Shown piece by piece: positions 1 through 9,141 of a DNA stretch of 64,000 nucleotides. The notes under the pieces are model-generated. The model was given only the letters and a program-made list of their open reading frames with translations, searched no databases and had not been told where the DNA came from. This DNA is from Flavobacterium psychroterrae (GTDB lineage Bacteria > Bacteroidota > Bacteroidia > Flavobacteriales > Flavobacteriaceae), in assembly GCF_018380615.1 (NCBI RefSeq), contig NZ_JAGYVZ010000008.1, positions 1-64,000 of the forward strand, written 5' to 3'. The stretch's first letter is position 1, and each line of letters starts with the position of its first letter. The position numbers and the translations under genes are program-made.

Positions 1-106
1 ATATAAACGTAATAATTGCAAAATGTTTCTCATATCCAGTCGTTTATTTGCCATATCTTTTGTTTTAAAAACAAGTAAGATATTCTTTATAAACACTACT
101 TTTTGA

Positions 107-221
107 GGTGGTCACTTTGAACCGGAACCAACTGATCTCTTTTACAAGAATAGGGTGGTCACTTTAAACCGGAATCAACTGATCTCTTTTACCGGAATGG
201 TATGCTCACTTTTGCCAGAAT
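107..221. mobile_element. Probable end of an IS21-family element (terminal repeats)
   Basis: A 39-bp sequence is present twice in tandem, at 107-145 and 154-192, with two or three mismatches. A third degenerate start (GGT-n-GCTCACTTTTGCC) follows at about 199. The word GGTGGTCACTTT followed by CCGGAA resembles the multiple terminal repeats of IS21-type elements; that family match is from memory. The transposase genes would lie left of the window. The repeats stop where homology of the adjacent AraC fragment to its full-length paralogue stops. Confidence 0.45.
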
Positions 222-582
222 TTGCACCAATACCATCGGGAAAGTATTTCTCGAAGAAAAATCGAGTAAATGAAATACTATATCCAACTGGCGATTCTGT
301 CCAGCCACTTGAAAAATAGAGATCTGGCTGTTTCATAAATACATGCTGAGGACCAAGTTCGTAAATATGATCACCTACAACAAAAGTGCCTTTGCCACCT
401 TGTATTATGGTTAAAGTATAATAATCAGGTCTATAGATTGGGGTAAGATAAGGCATTTTTAATCCCATATCGTGTAATTTTATTATGGCAAAATCATCGT
501 TGTCAATATAAGAAAAGACAGGCAGATTCATAAAGGCCAATATATCTCTAAACTTTTTTAAGGAGGTTAGCTCTGGTTTCAT
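175..582 (-). pseudogene. AraC-family regulator, C-terminally truncated copy
   Basis: From the Met at 582 the product is a near-repeat of the first 125 or so residues of the full regulator at 756-1733 (both start MKPE and share FSYIDNDDFAIIK, RPD-YYTL and GPQHVFMK). This is the N-terminal cupin-like sensing domain. Homology ends after the FPDG motif near base 225. The last 16 codons read into the repeat sequence of a probable IS21-type element and stop at 175. The whole helix-turn-helix DNA-binding domain is missing. It is best read as a tandem gene duplicate inactivated by element insertion. If it is made at all, the stump could only be a ligand-binding or dimerising domain. Confidence 0.7.
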
Positions 583-755
583 TTCAGATACGCTTAAGTT
601 CTTAATTACCACATTGATTAGTCAATCAAATTTAGCGAAATAAATACAAGTGTTGTAATTAGATTTAAATCCAGTCCAGAACGCTGTTTCAATAACATAT
701 CATATGTTCAAAGCTTTTCAAAAATGGAAAATTAATTATCTATTCTGCCAACAGA

Positions 756-1733
756 TTACCAGTTCGTCCTTATTTTTACAACCTCACCGCGATACACATG
801 AGTGCGATCAGAATCCAAAGCGTTAAAATCATTTCTTACTGAACTTGGAGTAGCTTTAGTATTCCTTTTAAAAAATGTGTAAAAATATCCAAGATCGGTA
901 AAAGCAAACATTTGTGCAATTTCAGGAATTGGTCTATGAGTATTTTTTAATAAATAGCTTATTTCATCAATAAGTCTGTCGTTTATCCATTGATTGATTG
1001 TTCTGCCTGAGGTTTTACTAATTACTTTTGAGAGAAAAGTTTCATTAACATTTAACAATTTAGAATGTTCTTTTGTACGAAGAACGATTGCACTCTCACC
1101 AGATAAGAGCATGTTGAAATTCTGATCAACATTTTTAAAGAATGATGCCAGGATAAGGGCATTTTTTTCATTCTGAATCTCTAATTTAATCTTATTTTGA
1201 TGTTGTTGGACTAGTAACAAAAAATGAATAAGGAGATTTGCGATCATTTCATATCTATTATTTGAAGAAGAAATAGCTTCATTATATATTTCCGCGCAAA
1301 TGTCATCAAATGGTTTATAATCATCATCACTGAGTCCGTAATTAAATGCGTTTGTTATATCCTTTACAGGAATTTCATCAAGTCCATCAGGAAAGTATTT
1401 AGTTAGAAACTCTTCCGTAAAAGAAATGTTATATCCAACCGGCGATTCTGTCCAGCCACTGGATAAATAACTATCAGGATATTTCATAAACACATGCTGA
1501 GGACCAAGTTCAAATACATGATCGCCTGCCATAAAAGTACCTTTTCCTTCACTTACAATTATTAAAGTATAAAAATCCGGCCTAAAGGTGGGTGTAATAT
1601 AGGGCATTTTTAATCCCATCTCATGAATTTTTATAATAGCAAAATCGTCGTTATCAATATAAGAGAAGACGGGTAAGTTCATATATGCAATCATATCTCT
1701 GAACTTTCTTAAAGTGGTTATCTCCGGTTTCAT
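756..1733 (-). CDS. AraC-family transcriptional regulator
   Basis: A 325-residue protein with an N-terminal cupin-like effector domain (about 30-130) and a C-terminal AraC/XylS double helix-turn-helix (about 215-310). The second helix pair shows the typical IPEIAQMFAFTDLGYFYTFFKR pattern, in which PEIA and the F-x-x-FFKR core are diagnostic. The protein should bind DNA as a one-component regulator; the ligand cannot be inferred. Its immediate downstream neighbour is a truncated paralogue in the same orientation (175-582), so the locus arose by tandem duplication. Start chosen at the Met aligned with that paralogue. No obvious target gene is adjacent, as the next gene to the right is nearly 800 bases away. 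Confidence 0.9.
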   Translation of the reverse strand: MKPEITTLRKFRDMIAYMNLPVFSYIDNDDFAIIKIHEMGLKMPYITPTFRPDFYTLIIVSEGKGTFMAGDHVFELGPQHVFMKYPDSYLSSGWTESPVGYNISFTEEFLTKYFPDGLDEIPVKDITNAFNYGLSDDDYKPFDDICAEIYNEAISSSNNRYEMIANLLIHFLLLVQQHQNKIKLEIQNEKNALILASFFKNVDQNFNMLLSGESAIVLRTKEHSKLLNVNETFLSKVISKTSGRTINQWINDRLIDEISYLLKNTHRPIPEIAQMFAFTDLGYFYTFFKRNTKATPSSVRNDFNALDSDRTHVYRGEVVKIRTNW

Positions 1734-2525
1734 ATTTTACCTGGTTGATTCGTGTTAACTAAAATTAACTTTGCTAGTAAATTTAGTAAAATAGTAAAAA
1801 ACAACGACGCAATAGCGTACTTTATTTTTATTGAAGTTCTTACTATTTCTGCCACAAAAAGCTAGGGCGAATTAACCATTTAATTATTGAATCTTAAGCG
1901 TTTAATTTTCGTGGCAGAATCGTGGCACATGGTGTTTTTGAAAACAACAAATCCAGCAAAATAAGGCTTTAAGAAGCTTAGGTTCGAAACTTTTAGAGAC
2001 CTGTGTTGACCTCATTTAGCAGTAATAAACCAATAAATTATTTGTTCACGGTTTTAAATTGTTCATATTTAAGTGAAGTGAACATTCCACTAGATCTATT
2101 AATTACCGATACTGAATACCATATAAAAACATTACCTAGGCAGTTGCGGTAGCAATTTTTCATTTCGTAAGCGAGATAACCGGTCGTAACAAAGTACCGT
2201 TAGTAAAATTGTCGTTCAATTTCTATTATATCATGCTGTGCTAAATCTATTAAATTGTATCGTACTAATTCTACTAAATACTGCTATTCTCTCGAAGAAT
2301 TTCTTCAATTTTTCAGCATCATAAAGAAATCTATCTTCCAATTTAGTAAATGGAAGCCCACTGTCTGCCTGTATTTTATAATGCTTATCAGCAGAATACC
2401 CAATTATTTTTTTTAAATCCTCATTCCTGTAAAAGGTATTAAAGAATTGGAAGGTTGTTTCGATTTATATGTAGATTTGCATCGAATAAATAATTGAAGT
2501 AATTATGAAAATAAAAGGTAGATAA
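1734..2525. other. Intergenic stretch with gene remnant and att-like repeat
   Basis: No intact gene is seen. At 1909-1929 a direct repeat of CGTGGCA occurs twice. At 1978-1997 lies the 20-bp TTAGGTTCGAAACTTTTAGA that recurs exactly at 9908-9927. On the minus strand about 75 codons are open from roughly 2470 to a stop at 2231, with a protein-like composition (for example YSADKHYKIQADSGLPF) but no start codon. This looks like the C-terminal remnant of a gene that I do not recognise. Confidence 0.5.
1978..1997. repeat. 20-bp att-like repeat, copy 1
   Basis: TTAGGTTCGAAACTTTTAGA here is identical to 9908-9927. A shorter version (TTAGGTTCGAAA) sits at 13277-13288. The copies fall in intergenic DNA of the accessory region, at boundaries between gene modules, which suggests integration scars. 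The link to an integrase is inference. Confidence 0.55.
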
Positions 2526-2774
2526 CATTTTATAGACAGACAGTCGGACACTTTATATTTTGAAACATGGGTTAAAAAGCTGGAGATTCAAAACGAAAGA
2601 AAGTATGAGCGCTATGAGATTTTAACTTCACTGGGCAAAACCCATGTCTGGGGTCTTAAAACAAATGAAAATCATCTTGAAACATTAGTTATATTTCCAG
2701 GTGCAAGAACAACCTCATTAATTTGGGATTTTGATAATGGGCTTGACAGCTTAAACCTCAAGCTGAGAATTTTT

Positions 2775-3413
2775 ATGGTCGAGACCAATGGCCTGCCAAA
2801 TCTAAGTGACGGCGATACTCCCGACATTCACTCGCTGGATTATGGTATCTGGGCTGCAGAATTATTTGACAATCTGAAAATTGAAAAAGCTTTTGTAGCA
2901 GGCGCATCATTTGGAGGACTGATTTGTGCCAAACTAAGTATCGTAAGTCCAGAAAAAATAATTGCAGCTTTCTTACTTAATCCTGGCTGTTTACAGCCGT
3001 TTTCACTGAAATTAAATAATCTGTATTATAACCTCCTTCCGATTTTGAAGCCAAATTCAAAAAATGTTCTGAAATTTCTAGACAAAGCCATTTTTTCAAA
3101 ACCTCAACATTGTTTGTCGGAAGTATCTCAAGCCTTGTTAGTTGACTATGAACTTTTTGCAATCAGCCGCTATAAGGATAACACCCAAAAGCCATATTAC
3201 ATGGATAAAGAATTGGACAAAATAAATGTAGATATCTATCTTCTGGAAGGAGAGAAAGATTTATTGTTTCCTTTTCACAAGTCGATAAAAAATGTCCAAA
3301 AGCATATTAATACCTTACAAGAAGTGAAAATTTTTAAAAACGTCGGGCACGGAATAGAAACTTATAAAATTGCTATGAACTACATTGGAGAAAAAATAAA
3401 GAACTACCGCTAA
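2775..3413 (+). CDS. Alpha/beta hydrolase, start probably lost
   Basis: An alpha/beta-hydrolase-fold protein. The nucleophile elbow GASFGG (Gly-x-Ser-x-Gly) lies at about residues 43-48, an acid candidate in LLEGEKDLLFP near 155, and the catalytic His in NVGHGIE near 192. The substrate is unknown. The reading frame stays open and protein-like upstream of this ATG back to 2526 (including YFETWVKKLEI and LVIFPGARTTSLIWDFD, the usual first strands of the fold), but no ATG, GTG or TTG is in frame there. A short ATG frame at 2504 stops after six codons. The annotated Met at 2775 would remove about 80 residues of the fold, so this is probably a gene broken at its 5' end. Confidence 0.65.
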   Translation: MVETNGLPNLSDGDTPDIHSLDYGIWAAELFDNLKIEKAFVAGASFGGLICAKLSIVSPEKIIAAFLLNPGCLQPFSLKLNNLYYNLLPILKPNSKNVLKFLDKAIFSKPQHCLSEVSQALLVDYELFAISRYKDNTQKPYYMDKELDKINVDIYLLEGEKDLLFPFHKSIKNVQKHINTLQEVKIFKNVGHGIETYKIAMNYIGEKIKNYR

Positions 3414-3679
3414 AGTAATTTTTCATGAATTACATGTGCTGAAACTATTATATTATTGATTTTAATCGAAAACAAATTTCAAATTACTACAGTTTCAGAT
3501 ATGATTGAATCGTAAAAAGCAGGTATGAGATTACAAGTTTTAAATTCTGTAAAAATGAGTTGTTAAATTTCAAAGACTCAAATTAGTACACCAATAGTGC
3601 GGTCTGCGACGTCAATGGGATCCTGTATCCATTGATTTCCAATTTCAACAGTCAAAAATCGGCGCACAGAAATACGAAA

Positions 3680-4105
3680 TCACCATCCAATCAGCGGTCT
3701 CTGGCAGCTCTTCCAGTAGGAAACTATATTGCTTATAATTTCCTTGTATTTTCCAAAATCCTCCTCTTTTTGAAAGTAGCCATGCACGGCAAGTTCAAAT
3801 GCCTTACGGATATATTCTGGCTCTTTAGAAGTTGAAAGAAAAATATAGGGAACACATTTTTTAAGTAAGATTTCATTTGCCATTATTTGGACGCGCAGTT
3901 CATACCCGTCCAGCTTAGGCATATTGATGTCAGATAGGACCAAGAACGGCCTAACCTCATCCTTAAGGAGGTATTGAACCACCTCTGTACTATCTTCAAA
4001 AAAAACCACCTTGTTTGGAATCTGAAGACTTTTAAAAATATCATCTAAAAACTCGCGGTCATCCACATCATCTTCCACAACGATTATTTCTCCATTTAAA
4101 TTCAT
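3680..4105 (-). CDS. Single-domain response regulator (CheY/Rcp1-like)
   Basis: A 141-residue receiver domain with no output domain. The acidic pocket is at E11-D12, the phospho-acceptor is Asp59 in SDINMP, the switch Ser/Thr is in FLSTS and the conserved Lys in YFQKEED. Proteins of this type relay phosphate or act by protein-protein contact rather than by binding DNA. It is divergent from the PAS histidine kinase at 4608, with about 500 bases between them, so that kinase is the likely phosphodonor. The family resembles the Rcp1-type regulators that pair with PAS or phytochrome kinases. The start is the first Met, MNLNGEIIVVEDD, immediately before strand 1. Confidence 0.9.
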   Translation of the reverse strand: MNLNGEIIVVEDDVDDREFLDDIFKSLQIPNKVVFFEDSTEVVQYLLKDEVRPFLVLSDINMPKLDGYELRVQIMANEILLKKCVPYIFLSTSKEPEYIRKAFELAVHGYFQKEEDFGKYKEIISNIVSYWKSCQRPLIGW

Positions 4106-4607
4106 TAGAACGCTTTATTAATACTTTAATTGAGATCGAAGGTTCAGTTTGGTATAGCTAATTTCTGTATAGTAATTATAGCACTATTTACTAGAACAAA
4201 TATACTGTAAATTTCTTTTCTTAACCATCTCGCATCAATTTTTTCCGGTCTTTTATCATTTTACAAAGTTTACAAATATTCTACAAACACCATTTAATTA
4301 TTGTAAATAAAACGGTTTATATTATATCGACTTGTATATCATAATTAATTATTATCTGTAAATGCTGAAATTTAATAGTACATTACTGAAAAATAAAAAT
4401 TATATGCAGGATTCTTTAAATAAAATCATGTTTCTGCTTATTTTTTTACTTAGTTTATCAATCCGGTTAACCATTTTTTTTCACACTTGGAACAAAATAC
4501 GTTTTATTTGATTTATTCCCAAAATATAGTTGTAGTGACTCTAGCTGCTAATATTATTGCATTTTTGAAGAGATTGTTTTATCTTTACAATAGACGTTTT
4601 ATAAGCT
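4106..4607. other. Intergenic region between response regulator and kinase
   Basis: About 500 AT-rich bases separate the divergent two-component genes and must hold both promoters. I see no gene, strong hairpin or clear operator here. A short open frame starting near 4402 (about 35 codons, hydrophobic) has nothing to support it. Confidence 0.4.
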
Positions 4608-6575
4608 ATGGAAAATTATAATAGAAATGGACACAGCCTTACAAACACCTTACATCGACTTGGGGGTGGAGAAGCGCTATATCATAAAATGACAGATGAG
4701 GTTGCTGACTATGCGATTCTACTTATGGATGTTGACGGCACTTTACTTAACTGGAACAAGGGCGCCCAAAATATAAAAGGATATACGCCAGATGAGATTG
4801 TAGGAAAAAATTTCAGGGTTTTCTATTCGTCCGAAGACAGGACGAATCACCTTCCCGAGAAATTACTTGACGAAGCTATGCGTAAAGGCAAAGTGAACCA
4901 TGAGGGCTGGAGAATAAAAAAAGACGGAAGCAAGTTCTGGGGTTCGGTACTGATTACCGCGCTGCATGATTCTGAAAATAATATCATTGCACTCTCTAAA
5001 GTGACCCGCGACCTTACAGAACGTAGGGCAGCAGAAGAAATACAACGCAGACATGCAATGGAATTACAGCACAAAAATGAAGAATTGAAGCAAAGTGAAG
5101 CGAGATATCATAGCATGATTGCTGAGATTGCCGATTATGCGATTATACTGCTGGATAACAGCGGACAGATATTGAACTGGAACAAAGGTGCAGAAAGAAT
5201 CAAAGGGTATTCAGCCAATGAGATCATTGGTAAAAATTTCAGTCAATTCTACCTTCAGGAAGATATTGATACTGGCCTTCCCGATAGGCTAATAACAAAA
5301 GCAAGAGAGGATGGCGCGGCAACTCATGAGGGCTGGCGGGTCAAAAAAGACGGCAATGTATTTTGGGGCTCCATTCTAATTACAGCATTGCATGACGATA
5401 TGGACAGGGTTATTGGATATTCTAAAGTTACCCGGGACCTTACCGAGCGAAAAATGGCCGAAGAGCGACAGGAACGTTTCTCTTCAGAGCTTCAATACAA
5501 GAACGACTTACTGACACGAAGTGAGGAAAGGTACCACCGCATGATTGCCGAGGTGGAAGATTATGCTATTATCTTGCTCGATAGTCAAGGGAACATCCAG
5601 AATTGGAACAAGGGGGCTCAGAAAATAAAGGGCTACAGCGAAGCGGAAATTTTGGGAAAAAATTTCAGTATTTTCTATTTGCCAGATGATGTTGAAAATG
5701 GACTCCCTCAGCAATTATTAGCAGAAGCCAGCCGCCATAATAAGGCCGCCCTTGAGGGCTGGCGCATACGCAAGGATGGGTCGCGTTTCTGGGGGAGTGT
5801 AGTTATCACCGCACTGCATAACTTGCAGGGAGATGTAACCGGATTTTCGAAAGTGACACGCGACCTGACCCATAAAAAGGAGGCCGATGACCAGATTCTT
5901 CTTCAAAATCAACAGCTTGAGGAATTTGCCTATGTGGCATCGCACGATCTTCAGGAACCTTTGCGAAAAATTATCACTTTCAGCAATCTGTTGAAAGATA
6001 ATATCTCAACAGGTTCTGAATCCTTACGCGTGCTTGAAAAAATAACCCACGCTGCGCAAAGGATGGGAAATTTAATTACCAGTGTGTTGAATTATTCACA
6101 GATGAAAGGTGATGAAAATCTTTTTCAAGAAGTTGACATCAACGAAGTATTACATAACATCGAAAGTGACTTTGAGCTTTTGCTTAGGGACAAGAACGGA
6201 GAAATAGTGTATGGCAGCCTACCAATAATTACCGCGATCCCTATACAAATGCACCAGCTTTTCGCGAACCTAATTAATAACGGTTTAAAATATAATAAAG
6301 ACGAACCGAAAATCACTATAATTGCTGAGGAGGAAAGTATAGATGGCAGGCACTATTATAAGTTTTCGGTGAGTGACAACGGCGTCGGGTTTGATGCCAA
6401 ATTTACAGAACGGATTTTTAAAATGTTCCATAGGCTTAACAATGATAAGCAGGGAACCGGAATAGGTCTCGCATTATGCAAAAAAATTGCCGAAAACCAC
6501 GGAGGTTATATCCGGGTTGAAAGCAAGCCGGGCGCCGGAGCGACATTTGTCGTGAATTTGTTGAAAAATAAGTAA
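4608..6575 (+). CDS. Histidine kinase with three tandem PAS domains
   Basis: A soluble 655-residue sensor kinase. Three very similar PAS-PAC units, each about 135 residues, occupy about 28-155, 165-290 and 300-420. Each carries DYAI-LL, NWNKGA--IKGY, GKNF---Y, EGWR-KKDG--FWGS and SKVTRDLT. A HisKA domain follows with phospho-acceptor His446 in ASHDLQEPLRKI, then a HATPase_c domain with its N box near 550, DNGVGFD near 592 and GTGIGLAL near 618. No transmembrane segment is visible, so sensing is cytosolic; the ligand is unknown. The divergent single-domain response regulator at 3680-4105 is the obvious partner. The near-identical PAS repeats imply recent internal duplication. Confidence 0.92.
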   Translation: MENYNRNGHSLTNTLHRLGGGEALYHKMTDEVADYAILLMDVDGTLLNWNKGAQNIKGYTPDEIVGKNFRVFYSSEDRTNHLPEKLLDEAMRKGKVNHEGWRIKKDGSKFWGSVLITALHDSENNIIALSKVTRDLTERRAAEEIQRRHAMELQHKNEELKQSEARYHSMIAEIADYAIILLDNSGQILNWNKGAERIKGYSANEIIGKNFSQFYLQEDIDTGLPDRLITKAREDGAATHEGWRVKKDGNVFWGSILITALHDDMDRVIGYSKVTRDLTERKMAEERQERFSSELQYKNDLLTRSEERYHRMIAEVEDYAIILLDSQGNIQNWNKGAQKIKGYSEAEILGKNFSIFYLPDDVENGLPQQLLAEASRHNKAALEGWRIRKDGSRFWGSVVITALHNLQGDVTGFSKVTRDLTHKKEADDQILLQNQQLEEFAYVASHDLQEPLRKIITFSNLLKDNISTGSESLRVLEKITHAAQRMGNLITSVLNYSQMKGDENLFQEVDINEVLHNIESDFELLLRDKNGEIVYGSLPIITAIPIQMHQLFANLINNGLKYNKDEPKITIIAEEESIDGRHYYKFSVSDNGVGFDAKFTERIFKMFHRLNNDKQGTGIGLALCKKIAENHGGYIRVESKPGAGATFVVNLLKNK

Positions 6576-6676
6576 TAAACAACGATTGAGCAATGCTCTA
6601 TTATCCACAATCAAATGCCAATGGAGGAAACCGAATGTAGAAACGGTCCAAAACTTGTTACGTTTTCAATAATTTA

Positions 6677-7434
6677 GGTTTTCGTCCTGTCGCATCCGTC
6701 TTATAAAAACATAAAGAAATATCAGAACTAAAATTATGCTGCCAATTTACAGAATGATTTAAACATAGTTGTTCCTGGATTAAGCATCTGATTTTTTCTC
6801 AACTTATGTATCACTTCAATTCCTCCCAAGGTTCTTTTGGCAGATTCAAAACTTTTGAAACCCAAACCGTTTTGTATTCTCCATCTAATAAATCGATGGT
6901 CCTGCTCAAAGATATTGTTAAGATATTTGCATTGCCGAATCTGATATTCGAAAAAGAGCTCTTGTTGTAAACTCTCATTTCGCAGGTGTTCGAGTCGCTT
7001 TTGTCTATTATTTATTACCCTTGGTCTGCAGTTATTATTTACTTCCTTAATTAGAAATGACTGGGCACTCATTCTTTGTCTTCGTCTGGTCAATAGAAAA
7101 TCAACTGTATTACCCGATTTATCGACAGCACGATATAAATAACACCAGAGACCTTTGACTTTTATATAGTTTTCATCCATTCTCCAGCTGATTCCTACTC
7201 TGCTCTTTCTCTTTTTCATCTGTAATTCAATCACTGGAGCAAATTTAAATACCCAACACTGAATTGTAGCATGATCAATTTCTATTCCACGCATTTTCAT
7301 TATTTCCTCAACATCTCTATAGCTCAATGTAAATCTTAATTTGAAATAGACTCCCTGAAGAATTATAGCTGTGGGATAACAATGAACTTTCGTATTCATT
7401 TAATATTTTTTGAATCTGTAGATGGGACAAAGCC
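6677..7434 (-). mobile_element. Degenerate IS6-family insertion sequence
   Basis: The element is about 758 bp with one transposase gene. The right end, read on the minus strand, starts GGCTTTGTCCCATCTAC. The left end starts GGTTTTCGTCCTGTCGC. The two match at only part of their positions, so the inverted repeats have decayed or the left end is approximate. No matching 8-bp target duplication is visible. Together with the frameshifted transposase, this indicates a fossil element. Confidence 0.55.
6734..7399 (-). pseudogene. IS6-family transposase with compensating frameshifts
   Basis: The 221-codon frame matches IS6-family DDE transposases: YRDVEEIM near the N terminus, the first catalytic Asp75 in WRMDENYIKVKG, DFLLT near 100, and the catalytic Glu165 in NNIFEQDHR. 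Between residues 131 and about 152 the frame is nonsense. One base of the AATAATA run near 7010 is extra, so the real continuation, IDKSDSNT--VYNKSSFSNI, is in another frame. A missing base near 6930 restores the frame at IRQCKYLNN. The second catalytic Asp (in the IDKSD motif) is therefore not encoded. The protein can be translated through but should be inactive. Confidence 0.8.
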
Positions 7435-7485
7435 GATATCGGTCTATATAAGGCTTTCTTGTGCTAGGAAAGTTCTACTTTGATG

Positions 7486-8130
7486 TTATAACTCTGCGAT
7501 CAGCTCAATCATATCAAGCTTTATAAGCTCCCAGTGCCTCCCCCTTAGGCAGAGTGGTTCGAAATCAATGTCTGCCTGCGAAAAGTCAGTGAATTTCTCA
7601 ATGAGCAGACTGCGATCATGTGTATAAGGATATCTTTGTTCATGCAGGGCAAACATCTGAGCAATGCTGAAATCTTCTTTCAGCATGTCGATATCCCAAA
7701 AATCTTTTTTTCTGCCCGTACGCTGTACTACATCAATTTTCATAGCTGTAATCTCACGTCTGCTAGATAGTCTGAGTGTGCCGAATAACTTTACCTCATC
7801 GATAAACGCATCTGTATAATACAAATCCAGCTTTACACTTTCTTCAGCATTTCTGCCCACATAGTAAGACTTTCCCATTCCCACCGGAGAAATATCCAGA
7901 CTGTCCACATAAAAATAATTTGTCCTTAAGTAATCATCTATTGCCTTAAAATCAAGACTTCCATAATCAGCATCACTGAAAAGATCAATATCTACAGACA
8001 TTCTGTGTCCATAATACAAACTCAGCGCTGTGCCGCCGACAAGACGAAAAGATTGAAATTCTTCTGCCTGCATCAAATCCTCAAGAATATTTCGCAATAG
8101 CGGGGTAACGGTGTTAAAATGTAAAGGCAT
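7486..8130 (-). CDS. AbiEii/AbiGii-type nucleotidyltransferase toxin
   Basis: A 214-residue member of the nucleotidyltransferase AbiEii family (formerly DUF1814). The active-site signature is LVGGTALSLYYGHRMSVDIDLFS, where GG-TAL and the D-x-D-LF pair (about residues 31-52) bind nucleotide and metal. A later conserved region, KLDLYYTD--I, and a lysine-rich AMKIDVVQRTGRKKDFWDI segment are also typical. Family members are toxins of type IV toxin-antitoxin and phage-abortive systems, some of which transfer nucleotides to tRNA. The gene overlaps the stop of the HTH gene upstream by one base (8130), the usual antitoxin-then-toxin order. The cellular target here is unknown. Confidence 0.85.
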   Translation of the reverse strand: MPLHFNTVTPLLRNILEDLMQAEEFQSFRLVGGTALSLYYGHRMSVDIDLFSDADYGSLDFKAIDDYLRTNYFYVDSLDISPVGMGKSYYVGRNAEESVKLDLYYTDAFIDEVKLFGTLRLSSRREITAMKIDVVQRTGRKKDFWDIDMLKEDFSIAQMFALHEQRYPYTHDRSLLIEKFTDFSQADIDFEPLCLRGRHWELIKLDMIELIAEL

Positions 8131-8597
8131 TAGTTAGTTCTTTTGACATCGTTAATAGTATCACTCCCATAGAATCGAATGATTTCTTCTCTTTCAATTT
8201 CATTTCCTCTTTCGAAAATCCGTTGGATAACTGCTTTTTTTTGTTTCTGCCAGTCGATTTTACTCATGTCAGTGTCCCAAAAAATTATCTTTCTTATCTT
8301 ATTTAAATCGGGCTTCTTATCAGTTTTATTTCTATTTAATTTCTTTTTCTGCTGTTCAATATCATAATATACCTGTAGGGTCATTAGATACCCTTCCTCC
8401 AGAGAAAGTGAATTTTCAATTTTCATAGCAAGGGGTATATTCATTCTGCGCTTTCCTTTTGTTATAGCCGTAAGGGTCTGGGGAAATTCACCAAGTGAAA
8501 TAGCAAATTGTCCCTTGCCCAGCATTCGTTTTTTAAGTTCGCGCTCCAGCACAAATCCAGGATGAATTCCTTTTATAATATTTAATGTACTTTTCAT
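8130..8597 (-). CDS. HTH antitoxin with DUF6922-like C-terminal domain
   Basis: A 155-residue protein. Residues 10-70 form an XRE/HigA-like helix-turn-helix (IHPGFVLERELKKR, then a recognition helix near FPQTLTAITKGKRRMN). Residues about 105-150 form a small domain, FWDTDMSKIDWQKQKKAVIQRIFERGNEIE, that I associate with DUF6922. Such proteins are found beside nucleotidyltransferase toxins in Bacteroidota and serve as antitoxin and autorepressor. It is first in the operon and overlaps the toxin gene by one base. The start is the Met at 8597, followed upstream by an AT-rich promoter region. Confidence 0.8.
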   Translation of the reverse strand: MKSTLNIIKGIHPGFVLERELKKRMLGKGQFAISLGEFPQTLTAITKGKRRMNIPLAMKIENSLSLEEGYLMTLQVYYDIEQQKKKLNRNKTDKKPDLNKIRKIIFWDTDMSKIDWQKQKKAVIQRIFERGNEIEREEIIRFYGSDTINDVKRTN

Positions 8598-9141
8598 AAT
8601 ACAAAAATAAACAATTTTGTTTACACAGTTATATTAAAGAACTTATTTTAACGAAAACTACTGTTATGGGATTTAATAAATCCTGCTAAAATAATATAAA
8701 AAAAATAAAAATCGACCAAAATCAAGCACTGCCGAATTGGGTTTCAATGTTAAAAGTGGATCACGGGTATTGCAATAAGGATTGATGGTGTTGAAATAAA
8801 AACCATCTGATAATAAAAAACAAGTCAGTGATATTTAAATAGCTTTTAATATATTTATTGATGAAACTGACCATAAAACTCGCATTAGATATTATAATAT
8901 TATTATTGCCTTAATATTTTTATTTTTGAATATGCTTTTAAATAAAAACTTCCAGATCTTTGACAATTGCACGTACCTCAATACTGCGAATTCAGAATTA
9001 TTATCCTCAGATATTGCTAATTGGCGAAAGCACGATTGACAATTTACGCAAAATGGAAGTATGTTCAGAATCGAAAATATAAAAGCTATAGATGAGTTTT
9101 AAAATTGAATTATTTTGCATAATTTTAAGTAAAACTATTTT
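8598..9141. other. Intergenic stretch in accessory region
   Basis: No gene is supported. At 8717-8730 the words AAAATCAAGCACT and then GGGTTTC partly repeat 9887-9920, where AAAATCAAGCACT precedes the TTAGGTTCGAAAC repeat. This could be a decayed third att-like site. The rest is AT-rich and featureless. Confidence 0.4.

Noticed and set aside
3632..3835. Plus-strand 67-codon frame
   Set aside because: It overlaps the response regulator on the opposite strand and has no supporting feature.
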